Shown here one piece after another: positions 19,379 to 29,323 of a DNA stretch of 64,000 bases. How positions within the stretch are numbered: position 1 is the stretch's first letter; every line of letters starts with the position of its first letter. The notes below the pieces were generated by a model that searched no databases, was not told the DNA's origin, and saw nothing but the letters and a program-made list of their open reading frames with translations. The stretch is from CAZAMB01 sp964486335 (GTDB taxonomy: Bacteria > Planctomycetota > Phycisphaerae > UBA1845), in assembly GCA_964486335.1 (NCBI GenBank), contig CAZAMB010000011.1:1-64000 (forward strand). The letters are read 5' to 3'. A program made the translations under genes and the position numbers.

Positions 19379-19795
19379 GTGTTGACAGAGGAAAGCACAG
19401 GGATGAACGTTGCGCTAGAAGGCAAGAGTATTCTTCTTGTGGACGACGATCCGGACATGCTCGTAGCGCTACGCGCCGTGCTGGACGGCACGGGCGCGAC
19501 CGTTGAAACGGCGACAGACGGCAATCAGGCGGTCGACGCGGCCCTGAGTTTCGATCCCGACCTCGTGATCCTCGACGCCATGCTTCCGAAACGCAGCGGC
19601 TTCCTTGTGCTCGAAAAGCTGAAATCCGTCGGCAAGAAACGAGGCCAGCGGCCCTTTGTCATCATGATCACGGGCAACGCGGGCAAGCGGCACCAGACGT
19701 GGGCGGAAAGCCTCGGCGTGGACGGTTACCTCAACAAGCCCTTCCGCATGGAGCGCCTGGTCGAGAAAATGGAAAAGCTTCTCGGATCCGAGTGA
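19379..19795 (+). CDS. CheY-like single-domain response regulator
   Basis: 138 aa from the GTG at 19379, chosen because a perfect AGGAGG (19366-19371) lies 7 bases upstream; the longer frame from 19277 starts before the promoter. Receiver domain only: acidic pair in LLVDDDPDM, phospho-acceptor Asp in VILDAMLPK, conserved Thr in VIMITGN, conserved Lys in LNKPFRMERL. No output domain, so it acts by protein contact. No histidine kinase nearby, so the partner is unknown. Confidence 0.9.
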   Translation: MLTEESTGMNVALEGKSILLVDDDPDMLVALRAVLDGTGATVETATDGNQAVDAALSFDPDLVILDAMLPKRSGFLVLEKLKSVGKKRGQRPFVIMITGNAGKRHQTWAESLGVDGYLNKPFRMERLVEKMEKLLGSE

Positions 19796-19917
19796 AATCG
19801 AATCAACTTCCGCTTCCGGCGCGGCCGGAGACGGTCATCTCCACGTTCCACGAGTCTTGACCGATATCATTGCTGATCCAGCAGCCCGCGGTGAAACGCC
19901 GCTCGTTCAAGCGATTT

Positions 19918-19943
19918 GCGCCGCCCACAAGGGGCGGCGCTAC
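19918..19943 (-). repeat. REP-like element: GTAG plus 9-bp perfect hairpin
   Basis: Stem GCGCCGCCC / GGGCGGCGC (19918-19926 and 19932-19940), loop of five. Read on the minus strand it is GTAG followed directly by the hairpin with loop CTTGT, the layout of REP sequences recognised by RAYT transposases. Same loop and near-same stem as at 15223. Confidence 0.65.
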
Positions 19944-20075
19944 ACATTCACCCGGACTGCAAGGGCGGATGACTCCGCGCGCTGGTACTGTCGCCATGAT
20001 GACGGCGACGCGCTATGATTGACCGGAGCCTTTTAACGGCAACGGCGATTCAGCGCTCCCGATAGAGGCCCTTCG

Positions 20076-23009
20076 ATGGAGATGACGGTCAATACTTTCT
20101 TCAGAATTGTCGCCGCCTTCGTCTTGAGCGTCTGTGTAGGGCAGGTGTCTGCGGCGCATCCTCCAGCAGACGAACCAGCCAACGAGGGGACCGCGCCTTC
20201 CGTCGTCGCGAAGTCTTCGACGCTCGCCGATGCGCGCGATCGGATGATGTACGGTGATTACGAGGCCGCGATCGAGTCCTTCGAGGCGCTGGCCGGCGAA
20301 CCGGCATCGTCGCTCGAAGCCGCGCTCGGACTGGCCGAGGCGCGGATGCGCATCGGCGGTTACGCGGACGCGATCAAGAGCCTCGAATCGCTGAACGCGC
20401 GGGACTCGTCCCGATGGCATTATCAATATGCGAACGCCTGCCTGGTCGTCGGGCGTTACGACGATGCCCAGCAGCATGCTCGCGAAGCCGTTCGCCTCGA
20501 CGACGATTTCGCAGGGGCAAGACTGCTGCTCGGACAAGTCCTGGAAACGCTCGGTCGCCGCGATGACGCGGTGGAGGTTTATCGTTGGTTCGATCGGCGG
20601 ATCGTCGGAGGCGGCGACCTGCCGCGCGACGCGGCGTGGATCACGGACACGGCGGTCGGTTTCTATCGGTTCAGCGTGCTGACGGGAACATCGGTCGCCA
20701 CGCGGACGCAACACGTGCTCAACGAGATGTTGCAGGTCGCCTACACGCGGATCGACCGGGGATACTGGCCGGCGCGGATCGCGGCGGCGGACCTGCTCCG
20801 CGAAAAGCACAACAACGGAGAAGAAGACGGAAGCGTTTCGGATTATCGCGCGGCCTTGAAGGTGAACCCCAACCTGCCCGAAGCCCACGTCGGACTCGGC
20901 GAGGTGGCACTCGAAAGCTGGGGTTTTGAGGAGATTGAGCGGCGGGTTGATGTTGCGCTGAAGATCAATCCGAATTACGCCCCGGCCCACCATCTGCTCG
21001 CGAAAAAGCAGCTTGTTGAGCGCCGATACGCTGAGAGCATCGCGACGGCGCGAAAGGCACTGGCGATCAATCCGAATGACCTGACGGCGCTTTCACTGGC
21101 CGCCGCGGGGTATGCCTGCCAATACGATCAGGAAGGCGTCGATCGGATGCAGGCGCAGGTGGCGAAGATCAACCCGCGATGCGCGTTGTATCATCGGACG
21201 CTGGCCGACGCTTTGTCGGGGATTCGCCAGTACGCCGCCTCGGAAAAGCATTACCGACAGGCCATCGAATACGATCCCACGGATGTCAATGCCCGGACCG
21301 AGCTGGGGATGATGTACATGCAGTGGGGTCCGGAGGATAAGGCACGAGAAGCGCTCGACGCGGCCTGGGCGCTCGACAAATACAATGAGCGGACGAAGTT
21401 CACGCTGGACCTGCTGGACAGTCTGCACAAGTTCGCGCGGCACGAGACCGAGCACTTCGTGATCAAGTATGACGCCGATCAGGATCCGGGACTGGGGGAG
21501 TACATCGCGGACCATCTGGAGTCCGTTCATGCGGCGGTGACCGGCGACTTCGACACGGTTCTTTCGGAAAAGACGACGATCGAGATTTTTCCGACGCATA
21601 AGGCGTTCGCCGTCCGCATCACGGGAAAGCCGTGGATCTACACGGTCGGCGCCTGCACGGGCAGCGTGATCGCGCTGGCCGCACCGCGACAATCCGCCAA
21701 AACGATGGGCCGATACCATCTCGCCCGCGTGCTGAAGCACGAGTTCACGCACACGGTGACGCTCGCGGCCACGCAAAACCGCATTCCGCATTGGTTCACG
21801 GAAGGGCTGGCGGTTTATCAGGAGGACGCCGCGCGCGGCTACGACTGGGCCGAATTGCTGGCCGATGCGGTGCGCGGCGATCGGCTGTTCACGCTCGAGT
21901 CGATCGACTGGGGGTTCATTCGGCCCAAACGTCCGACGGATCGGCAGATGGCGTACGCGCAAAGCGAGTGGATGGTGGAGTACATGGTGGAGCGCTTCGG
22001 CTACGATTCGATACAAAAGCTGCTTACGCTGTACCGGCAGAACAAGACGCAGCCCGAGGCGTTGCGGGAGTTGTTCCAGATCGACGTCGCGGAATTCGAC
22101 CGAGGTTTTTCGGAGTGGGCCAGGAAACAAGTCGGCACGTGGGCCTGTTCTTTTGATCTCTCGCCGCGCGGCAACCTGAGCGAACTTCGCAAACAGGCCG
22201 AGTCGGAGGGCGCGACCGTCGGCGCGCTGGCTGATCTCGCCAAGGCGGAATTGATTGACGCGGACTACGATCGGGCGCGTTCCGCCGCCGCCAAGGCGCT
22301 GGAAAAAAACCCCGACGATCGAACGGCGTTGGAAGTCATGGTCAGCGTGTTCGCCGTGTTTGCGGCCGAGGAAGCGAGCGAGGCGGGACGGCGACAGCAT
22401 GAAGAGCAGGCAATGCCCTACATCGATCGCCTTCTCAAGCTCGACGCCGACAACCGAGCGGCGCTGAAGCTGCTTGGGGCCATCGCACTGCGAAAGAGGG
22501 AATGGGATATCGCGGAGGACGCCTATCGGCGATTGCAGCGCGTTTGCCCAATGGACCCCTCGAGTTGGCGAGGATTGGCGGCGATCTATATCGATCGGCG
22601 TGACGACGCTTCGGCGTTGCCCCAACTCGTCGAATTGGCCCGCATCGAACAGAGTGATCCGGACGTGGCGCGGAGGATCGCCGAAATCTCCAGAAAAGCG
22701 GGCCGACTTGGTGAAGCCGCTCACTGGTTTCAGCAGGCGATCTTCATCGACCCGTTTGATCCGGCGCTTCATGACGAACTGGGCGAAACGCACATGCAGG
22801 CGGCGAACTATGCCTCGGCGCTGAAGGAGTTCGAGATGGCGGCGAAGCTCGAACCCGCCGTCGTAAAACACTTTGAATCGGCCGCGCTGGCGGCGATTCG
22901 ACTGAACCGCCGGGACCTCGCCGAGAAGCACGCCGAGAGGGCGAAGCAGCTCAATCCCGACTCCAACATCGGGGCGCTGATTGGCAAGGCCCCTGCCGTC
23001 GTTCCGTGA
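20076..23009 (+). CDS. Exported TPR protein with gluzincin (peptidase MA-like) domain
   Basis: 977 aa. Signal peptide about residues 1-27. TPR-like repeats cover about 35-470. A zinc metallopeptidase domain runs about 460-690 with HEFTH (residues 555-559) and the downstream glutamate ligand in WFTEGLAVY (about 576), as in peptidase MA-like proteins. Further TPRs fill 700-970. The sandwich of protein-binding repeats around a protease suggests an extracytoplasmic scaffold or processing enzyme. Substrate unknown. Start at ATGGAGATG, with GAGG in the upstream leader. Confidence 0.85.
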   Translation: MEMTVNTFFRIVAAFVLSVCVGQVSAAHPPADEPANEGTAPSVVAKSSTLADARDRMMYGDYEAAIESFEALAGEPASSLEAALGLAEARMRIGGYADAIKSLESLNARDSSRWHYQYANACLVVGRYDDAQQHAREAVRLDDDFAGARLLLGQVLETLGRRDDAVEVYRWFDRRIVGGGDLPRDAAWITDTAVGFYRFSVLTGTSVATRTQHVLNEMLQVAYTRIDRGYWPARIAAADLLREKHNNGEEDGSVSDYRAALKVNPNLPEAHVGLGEVALESWGFEEIERRVDVALKINPNYAPAHHLLAKKQLVERRYAESIATARKALAINPNDLTALSLAAAGYACQYDQEGVDRMQAQVAKINPRCALYHRTLADALSGIRQYAASEKHYRQAIEYDPTDVNARTELGMMYMQWGPEDKAREALDAAWALDKYNERTKFTLDLLDSLHKFARHETEHFVIKYDADQDPGLGEYIADHLESVHAAVTGDFDTVLSEKTTIEIFPTHKAFAVRITGKPWIYTVGACTGSVIALAAPRQSAKTMGRYHLARVLKHEFTHTVTLAATQNRIPHWFTEGLAVYQEDAARGYDWAELLADAVRGDRLFTLESIDWGFIRPKRPTDRQMAYAQSEWMVEYMVERFGYDSIQKLLTLYRQNKTQPEALRELFQIDVAEFDRGFSEWARKQVGTWACSFDLSPRGNLSELRKQAESEGATVGALADLAKAELIDADYDRARSAAAKALEKNPDDRTALEVMVSVFAVFAAEEASEAGRRQHEEQAMPYIDRLLKLDADNRAALKLLGAIALRKREWDIAEDAYRRLQRVCPMDPSSWRGLAAIYIDRRDDASALPQLVELARIEQSDPDVARRIAEISRKAGRLGEAAHWFQQAIFIDPFDPALHDELGETHMQAANYASALKEFEMAAKLEPAVVKHFESAALAAIRLNRRDLAEKHAERAKQLNPDSNIGALIGKAPAVVP

Positions 23010-23090
23010 ACGTGGCGGCAGGTGCCGAAGGCATCGACAGCGGGCGTCGATTCCAGTCAGCGGCCGCAATGAACTTCACAATGAAACGCG

Positions 23091-23474
23091 TTAGAGATAA
23101 AGGGGTTGATCGAAGCGCAGTCCGGCGCCGAGGAGGCGGCGATCGCCCTCGGTCGTGACCTCGGTGCGAACGACGGTGGCGTAATGCGCTTCTTGCGATG
23201 CCATGGTCGCACCTGATCCGGAAAACCGCACCTCGCACCGTTGCCCGACATTGAGACCGTAAGAAAGTGGAACATGAACGAGCATTCCGCCCTCGCTGAG
23301 GTCGCGCACGTCGCAACTCTGCGGCTCAGCAAGTTCAATCGGCCGAACCACGACGGAGATCAAACGCTGTTGACGATTCGTGCATCGACGGTCGTCGAGC
23401 AGATGCGAGGAACTCTTAACATTCGCCGGTGCATGCACAACGCTGGGGGGAGCAGGCTGGGTGGAGACCGACAT
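23091..23474 (-). CDS. PilZ domain protein
   Basis: 127 aa from the ATG at 23474, which has GGAG eight bases upstream; 37 further codons are open upstream. The domain shows RRCTNRQQRLISVVVRPIE (basic RxxxR switch region weakly conserved), VRDLSEGGMLV (the DxSxxG motif that binds c-di-GMP) and VRFSGSG. A c-di-GMP receptor role is inferred from the family. Confidence 0.8.
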   Translation of the reverse strand: MSVSTQPAPPSVVHAPANVKSSSHLLDDRRCTNRQQRLISVVVRPIELAEPQSCDVRDLSEGGMLVHVPLSYGLNVGQRCEVRFSGSGATMASQEAHYATVVRTEVTTEGDRRLLGAGLRFDQPLYL

Positions 23475-23676
23475 GAACAACGCTCCAATGAAACGCGGGA
23501 CGGCGGTCCGTTCAGTTGATGACGACATCAGCATATCGACCGGCTGGCCGCTGTCAATTGGCTGAGGAAGGCCGATTCCTCGCATGTTTGTTGTTATTTT
23601 GTTAGGGAAATCTCGCTAAGTTTGCCGCCATGGCCGCAGGGTCGCCGGATTTCGACGGAACGGGTACGCTCGAAAG

Positions 23677-24426
23677 ATGGGCGAAAACATGGCATCTATC
23701 GCCGAAGATTTGGCGGCGGCCGCAGACGGGCTTTGTTTCGCAGCGCCGGTGGCGTATACCTACAACCCGCTCGTGTATGCACGCCGCGCTCACGCTGATT
23801 ACCTGCGTCGATACGGTGCCGGACGGAAAGAAGTGGTCTTATTGGGAATGAATCCCGGTCCGTGGGGGATGGCACAAACGGGGGTACCTTTCGGAGAAGT
23901 CAGTTTCGTCCGTGATTGGCTGGAAGTGAAAGGGCGAATCGACAAACCGGCACCGGAACACCCTGCCCGTCCGATCGAGGGCTGGAATTGTCGGCGCAGC
24001 GAGGTCAGCGGGGCGCGCCTCTGGGGTTGGGCCAAGGCGAGATTCGACACGCCGCAGGCCTTCTTCGAACGGTTCTTTGTGGTCAATTATTGCCCGCTGA
24101 TCTTTCTCGAAGCGACGGGTCGCAACCGCACTCCCGACAAACTCCCGGTGTGCGAGCGCGAGCCGATGGAAGCCGCCTGCGACCGGGCACTGCGCCGCAC
24201 AATCGAGCGCTTGAAACCTCAATGGGTTATCGGCGTCGGCGGTTTTGCGGAAAGACGAGCGATTGCGGCGCTTCACGGATTGGAGGTTCGCATTGGGCGC
24301 ATGCCGCATCCGAGTCCGGCAAGCCCGGCGGCCAATCGGGGATGGGCCGCCCTAGCCGACAAGGCGTTTCGTGAGCTTTGCATACCGATTCCCCATCCGA
24401 TTTCACAGGCTTCACCCTCCAATTGA
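23677..24426 (+). CDS. SMUG1-type uracil-DNA glycosylase
   Basis: 249 aa (ATG 23677; ATG 23689 is an alternative). Family 3 UDG features: LLGMNPGPWGMAQTGVPFGE near residues 55-75 (motif A with the catalytic Asn), WNCRRSEVSGARLW, NYCPLIFLE, IGVGGFAERR and the DNA-intercalation segment HPSPASPAAN near 210. It removes uracil and oxidised pyrimidines such as hydroxymethyluracil. SMUG1 is mainly known from metazoa and appears in scattered bacteria, including planctomycetes. Monocistronic here. Confidence 0.9.
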   Translation: MGENMASIAEDLAAAADGLCFAAPVAYTYNPLVYARRAHADYLRRYGAGRKEVVLLGMNPGPWGMAQTGVPFGEVSFVRDWLEVKGRIDKPAPEHPARPIEGWNCRRSEVSGARLWGWAKARFDTPQAFFERFFVVNYCPLIFLEATGRNRTPDKLPVCEREPMEAACDRALRRTIERLKPQWVIGVGGFAERRAIAALHGLEVRIGRMPHPSPASPAANRGWAALADKAFRELCIPIPHPISQASPSN

Positions 24427-24658
24427 ATTGCTCTGAACATTAGACACGCACGTTCCGCAGTGTTGCCAATGAGGTGAAATGGTCGATAATTTCGGTTTCA
24501 AAGGTTTGGGCTCCCGCTTGGCTGTTCCCCGCTGGCGCGGCTACCAGTTCAGCGAGCGGTTCTCGTGTTCACGGCAATTGGGTCGGGTAGTCGCCTCGGC
24601 GATGGTGATTCGCTCCGCGTCCGAATTCCACGTTGAAGCGTCCCACAGGGAGAATCTC

Positions 24659-26992
24659 ATGGCCAGAGTTTTTCATCTCAGTACGCGCGTTTTGCTCGCT
24701 CCAAGAGGAATTGCATGTTCCGTACTCGCCGCTTTGTTTTTGTTTCCGGGGGGCGCACGCGCGCAAACGGAAACGGTCATCCCCGCGGGATCCGATTTCT
24801 GGAGCACGGTGTATGCCGGCGGGCAGACCTATCAGGACTTTTCCGGTCAACCGATCCCGGCGGACTTCTTCGGCCCCGGTTCCGAACCCTTCACCGGACG
24901 GATCGATTTCATGGGTGGGCCGATTGGCGAATCACTTCTTGGAAACCAGACGGACACGATCGTCACGAGAACCGAAGACGCGGTGCTTCGTGGGCCGGGG
25001 ACCGAAGCAACGGTTCCCATTCAGATCACGGTGCTCAATCTGGAGAGCGTGCAGCCCATCACCGTCATGATTGACGGGCAGGAAACGCATTGGATTGTCA
25101 ACGTGCAGGCCTATCCCGAAGGCACGCCGACGCCGCCCGGTACGATCACCATTCGTCAGACCTCGGAGTTCGGCGGGACGTTCGACTCCATGCTTCCCGT
25201 CGTGCCGATGTTTACGTTCTTCAACGCGAGCGACCTTACTCAGCAGGTTGTCTTGAACGGAGCGGACAACAACATCAATCTCCAGTTTCACGCCACGGGC
25301 ACGCCGTTTCTCTTCGATCCCGGCGAATGCACGAGCGTGACAATCGACCAGCCGCTCCAGTTGCAGTTTTTCCCCGGCGTCACGGTGTTGCCGTCGTCTC
25401 CCAATTTCCATGTTGGTCGAACGCTCGCGCCCGGAACGACGATCTGCAAATGGGTGCTGACGTCCGAGGAGGCACAGTTGGCCGCCCACGGCGTGCTGCC
25501 CGCGAGACTTGCCCAGGGAGAGGATTCCGATGGTGACGGCATCGGCGACGACTGCGACAATTGTCCGGGCGCATCCAACCCGCAACAGGAAGACGCCGAC
25601 GGTGATTGCGTCGGTGATGCGTGTGACAACTGTGTGAACGACGCCAACTATGATCAAGGCGACGGGGATGACGATGGGCACGGCGACGTCTGCGACAACT
25701 GTCCGGAAGCGGCCAACGACGACCAGGCGGACGCGGACGGCGATGGTTTGGGCGACGTCTGCGACGACACGGTGACGCCGCGCGACGATATTCCGCCCGG
25801 CGACGATTGCTTTCACACCGAGTGCGGGGGCGGCACGCATTTCAGTTTTTGCGACAACGGCATTCCTGCCGGGTTCTTCGGTGACGGGTCTGATCCCTTT
25901 ACCGATTCCGTCGAGATGGGTCGGGGCGAGAATGGTTCCGATGAGCCCGACACGGTTGCGCGTCGCAACGACGGCATGAACTTCGGCGAAGAACTGCCGT
26001 CCGAAGCCACGACGCAGATCGAACTTGTACAATTGCATCTCGTCAGTTGCACGCCGATCACGGTGACTTTCAACGGTGGGCAGAATCCGCAGCAATGGAA
26101 CGTCGAGGCCACGCTTTCCGAAACCGCGCCTTCGGCGGGGAGCATGACGGTGACCAAGACCGGTGACAACGGCGGGACGTTTGATACTCAGTTCGCCGTT
26201 CAGCCGCTCTTCACCTTCACCCGCGTCGATGATCCGTCGCAGATTCTTACGCTCGATACAGGTGCGCAGCGCCAACCGCCGTTCAATCTGTCGGCATCGG
26301 GCGTACCGTGGGTGCATGAGTTGAGTGCCAATTCAACGATCACGCCGTGCGGGAGCAGTTTCGTCCCCGGCGTGAAAGAAGACGAAGACAGCGGTTCGCA
26401 ATGCTGTGTTCCCGTCTGCCACCTTGCGAACGTGCCGGCGCATCATTGCGTGGTCGTCGCGCTGGATTGTCCGTGTTGTCCGACCGGAGCTTGCTGTGAT
26501 GCGACCGACGGATCCTGCTCCGTCGTGCAGGGCTTCCCCGAGGACAACCGTTGCCCGCAGGATGTTTGCGAGGAAACCGGCGGCGTCTACCTCGGCGACA
26601 ACACCGATTGCAACGACACCGATGGCGACGGGTTGCCCGACCTGATCGAGACCGGCGGCAGCGGCGACTGCTGTACGTTTGATCCGACCAACCTTTGCGC
26701 AGTCGGGACCGATCAGGCCGATCCCGACTCGGACGGCGACGGCTGCAACGACGGCGCGGAGGTTTCCGGCGGAACGAATCCCTGTGATCCGTGCGATTTC
26801 CTGACTTCGTGCGGCGCGACGCCCGAAGGCGTCGATTGCTGTCCGGACGATCCCAACAAGACCGATCCCGGCGTTTGCGGTTGCGGAAGAGTCGATCGAC
26901 GACGCTGCGGTTTCGTTACTTGCCCGTCGATGCTGCTCGGGCTGCTGGGGCTGGTCGGGTTGCGGTTCTACGGGCGCGGTCGGCGAGGTTAA
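24659..26992 (+). CDS. Secreted protein with thrombospondin type-3 repeats and duplicated domain
   Basis: 777 aa from the ATG at 24659 (AGGGAG upstream; the frame is open further upstream to 24479). Signal peptide to about residue 36. Two homologous modules (about 45-260 and 390-560) share IPADFFG/IPAGFFG...GS(E/D)PFT, EATxQI, PITVM/PITVT and the GGTFDxxxxVxPxFTF stretch. Between them lie thrombospondin type-3 calcium repeats (DxDGDGxGDxCDNC). A Cys-rich segment and more DxDGDG motifs follow. The C-terminus has a hydrophobic helix and basic tail (LLGLLGLVGL...RGRR), like a sorting signal. Probably cell-surface or secreted; function unknown. Confidence 0.8.
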   Translation: MARVFHLSTRVLLAPRGIACSVLAALFLFPGGARAQTETVIPAGSDFWSTVYAGGQTYQDFSGQPIPADFFGPGSEPFTGRIDFMGGPIGESLLGNQTDTIVTRTEDAVLRGPGTEATVPIQITVLNLESVQPITVMIDGQETHWIVNVQAYPEGTPTPPGTITIRQTSEFGGTFDSMLPVVPMFTFFNASDLTQQVVLNGADNNINLQFHATGTPFLFDPGECTSVTIDQPLQLQFFPGVTVLPSSPNFHVGRTLAPGTTICKWVLTSEEAQLAAHGVLPARLAQGEDSDGDGIGDDCDNCPGASNPQQEDADGDCVGDACDNCVNDANYDQGDGDDDGHGDVCDNCPEAANDDQADADGDGLGDVCDDTVTPRDDIPPGDDCFHTECGGGTHFSFCDNGIPAGFFGDGSDPFTDSVEMGRGENGSDEPDTVARRNDGMNFGEELPSEATTQIELVQLHLVSCTPITVTFNGGQNPQQWNVEATLSETAPSAGSMTVTKTGDNGGTFDTQFAVQPLFTFTRVDDPSQILTLDTGAQRQPPFNLSASGVPWVHELSANSTITPCGSSFVPGVKEDEDSGSQCCVPVCHLANVPAHHCVVVALDCPCCPTGACCDATDGSCSVVQGFPEDNRCPQDVCEETGGVYLGDNTDCNDTDGDGLPDLIETGGSGDCCTFDPTNLCAVGTDQADPDSDGDGCNDGAEVSGGTNPCDPCDFLTSCGATPEGVDCCPDDPNKTDPGVCGCGRVDRRRCGFVTCPSMLLGLLGLVGLRFYGRGRRG

Positions 26993-27066
26993 ACGATCGA
27001 GACCTGTTGCGTCCGGCCTCGCGTGCGCGTGACAATCTTGCACGTCGCGCGTAGAAATCGCGGGGC

Positions 27067-28563
27067 ATGACGCGGCGACGAAACATTCTGGCCGCGGCGC
27101 TTATCGCGCTGTCGGCGGGGTCCATTTTGGCGACGCTTCTCTACGCGAGACACCTTCGCGGCGAGGGGCGTCGCCTCGCTTTGGCGACCGAACTTGGCGA
27201 ACGGCTCGGCATGTCCGTTTCGATTGACGCGATCGAGCCGCTGAGCTTCAGCCACTCCGCTCTCCACGATCTTCGCGTCCGCCTCGAACCGGATGGCGTC
27301 GAAGTGTTTTCGTGCGAATCAGCCGTGTGGACAGGTGCGGGCGACGGATCGCGCAATGAGCTCGAACTTCGCAACGGCCGCCTGATCGTCGGCGCGGCCG
27401 ATTGGACCGGCCTGCAATATCGGCAGATGATCCGGGGCGGCGTCGGGCACGAATTCGACAAGCTGCATCTTGCCGAAATCCGACTCGACAATATCGACCT
27501 GACCTTCCTGCATCCGGCCGCAACACTTTCGGCCGAGAATGCATCCGGCATCATCTTTTTCGACGAAATGGGCGTCGGCAACGGATCGGTCGGCTGTCGC
27601 GGCATCAATGGTACGGTCGTCGCCGAGCCGGTTCACGTCTCGTTTCGCTTCACGCCTGGTGCGAGCTGGCGTTTTCATGAGGTGCGGCTCACCGCGCCCT
27701 CGGTCCCGCTCGCCGCGCTGGGCGTCGATCGACTTCTAGGGCGAAGGGTTGCCGCCGGAAGCTTTCGCGGGGAAGCCGTCTACAAACCCGACGATGCCGG
27801 AGCGTTCGAGTTTTCGGGATCGGTCAAGGACGCCGACCTTACGGAAATCGCCGGCGACCTGTTCGGGCCGCCTGTCGGCGGGCGCGTCAATGTCGATGTT
27901 GCATCCGCCCGATTCGTAAATCGCATTTGCGAACGAATCGAGCTTCACGGCCGGCTCGCTGAACTGCGGATTCCCGTCGAGCTTTTCGGCACGACCGGGG
28001 CGGCCGTCACCGCCGATCTGGACATCGAACATCTGCGGTGGAACCGAGGTCGCCTCGAAGACTTCCGCCTGCGCGGCGTGTTTGACGGTCTGCCGATCGA
28101 CGCCGTGCTTTCGCCATTTGGAGTTGGGCGTAGCACCGGCATCATTCGCGCCAAAATCAATTCGATTCGTATTCACGATGACGAAGTGCGATCGGCGGAG
28201 TTGATTGTCGATGTTCAACCGCCGAGCGATGGGCCGGGGCGGCTCGATCGAAGTTTGATCGCTCGGCTGGCCAGGGACGCGCTTGGCATCGGCATCGTGC
28301 TTCCCGAGTCCGTGGAATATGTCCGACTCAGCGCGCGGCTGATCGTGGAACATGACGAGCTGCGCGTGCTGGGAAGCCACGGGCCGGATGATGCGACGAT
28401 TCTGACCATTCGGCTCATGGGGCAGGAGTGGGATATCATCAAGCAACCGGAAAAGCCGTTTCCACTTCCCGACCTCCTTCGCCTCGCACGGAGCGAGGCG
28501 AAGGGAATCGACTGGCGCAGCGTGATGGACTGGCTGCGATCAAAGAAGAAACCTGACAACTGA
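27067..28563 (+). CDS. AsmA-like protein with one N-terminal membrane anchor
   Basis: 498 aa. Transmembrane segment at about residues 7-26, then a long beta-rich domain with the repeating short-strand pattern (LRVRLEPDGVEVFSCESAVW, LHLAEIRLDNIDLTFLHP) of AsmA/DUF748-type periplasmic proteins linked to outer-membrane lipid transport. I see no diagnostic motif, so the family call is by pattern only. It starts 74 bp after the thrombospondin-repeat protein on the same strand. Confidence 0.6.
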   Translation: MTRRRNILAAALIALSAGSILATLLYARHLRGEGRRLALATELGERLGMSVSIDAIEPLSFSHSALHDLRVRLEPDGVEVFSCESAVWTGAGDGSRNELELRNGRLIVGAADWTGLQYRQMIRGGVGHEFDKLHLAEIRLDNIDLTFLHPAATLSAENASGIIFFDEMGVGNGSVGCRGINGTVVAEPVHVSFRFTPGASWRFHEVRLTAPSVPLAALGVDRLLGRRVAAGSFRGEAVYKPDDAGAFEFSGSVKDADLTEIAGDLFGPPVGGRVNVDVASARFVNRICERIELHGRLAELRIPVELFGTTGAAVTADLDIEHLRWNRGRLEDFRLRGVFDGLPIDAVLSPFGVGRSTGIIRAKINSIRIHDDEVRSAELIVDVQPPSDGPGRLDRSLIARLARDALGIGIVLPESVEYVRLSARLIVEHDELRVLGSHGPDDATILTIRLMGQEWDIIKQPEKPFPLPDLLRLARSEAKGIDWRSVMDWLRSKKKPDN

Positions 28564-28568
28564 TCGTG

Positions 28569-28741
28569 CGCGGAGCAGTGTCGATACGGTCTACGGCTAA
28601 TAGCAATCAAGGGTAGCGGCGTACTGATTTCGAGACGCTGTAAAACGCCGCGCGGCCGCGCGGACTGAAGTAACGCTCGAATCGTGGTGCAGACGCCGGG
28701 CAAGGCGTAAAACGCCGCGAGGCCGCGCGGACTGAAGTCCG
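28569..28741. repeat. Two copies of a GC palindrome repeat (GCGGACTGAAGT type)
   Basis: ACGCCGCG(C/A)GGCCGCGCGGACTGAAGT occurs twice (about 28646-28671 and 28708-28735). The second is complete, forming the hairpin CGCGGACT-ga-AGTCCGCG followed by GCTCGCT. Reverse-oriented relatives are found inside pheT (56395-56476). No gene is visible in this intergenic stretch. Confidence 0.6.
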
Positions 28742-28863
28742 CGGCTCGCTACGACTGGATTCAAACTGATGGTGTCTATTCTTGGTTACGTGCCTTGCCC
28801 CACGGCTCGCTACGACTGGAATCAAATTGATGGTTTCTACTTTTGGTTATGTGCCTTGCCCCA
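28742..28863. repeat. 61-bp direct tandem duplication
   Basis: Two adjacent 61-bp units (28742-28802, 28803-28863) differ at 6 positions. The second unit overlaps the last codons and stop of the zinc-ribbon bactofilin gene, so the first looks like a copied gene 3' end plus downstream DNA. Confidence 0.85.
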
Positions 28864-29323
28864 CGTCGAAGGGAGCCGAGGGGGAGTCGATGGCCGCGAT
28901 CGATTCGTGAGCCGGCACGCCGATCCGCAGCACGGCGTCGAGCATGCCGCCTGCCTCGACCACAATGCTCTTGGCTTCGATTTCGCCCTTGAGCCATCCG
29001 GTCTTGGTGAGCTTCACCTCGCCGCGCGCCGACACGTGCCCCTGAACCTTGCCCTTGACCGTCAGATTGCTCGCCTTGATCGGTGCGACGACGTGACCCT
29101 TCTTTTCGACGGTGATGTCGCCGGCGGTGGAGAAATCGCGCACGGCGTAGTAACTATCGACCTTGAAGTCTTCGAGCACGAGACGTTTGCGGCATCGCGG
29201 GCAGAAGATGGACATCGCCCGGCGGGCCGCCTCGCTGACGAACCCGCAGTGCGTGCAGGTAACTTGCTTGACTGCTTTGCCGGATCCGACGACTTCCGCC
29301 AGCCGCGCCGCAATGGTCGCCAT
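28847..29323 (-). CDS. Bactofilin with N-terminal zinc ribbon
   Basis: 158 aa from the ATG at 29323. The N-terminus holds a zinc ribbon (VTCTHCGF ... IFCPRCRKR). A bactofilin beta-helix core follows (about 60-145), recognisable by ITVEKKGHVVAPIKASNLTVKGKVQGHV and KGEIEAKSIVVE. Bactofilins polymerise without nucleotide into filaments that organise envelope growth. It lies 78 bp after a second bactofilin. The last codons fall in a tandem repeat. Confidence 0.85.
   Translation of the reverse strand: MATIAARLAEVVGSGKAVKQVTCTHCGFVSEAARRAMSIFCPRCRKRLVLEDFKVDSYYAVRDFSTAGDITVEKKGHVVAPIKASNLTVKGKVQGHVSARGEVKLTKTGWLKGEIEAKSIVVEAGGMLDAVLRIGVPAHESIAAIDSPSAPFDVGQGT

Noticed and set aside
21093..23069. 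658-codon ORF on the minus strand opposite the TPR-peptidase gene
   Set aside because: Antisense shadow of a high-GC gene; composition rich in Arg/His with no family motif.
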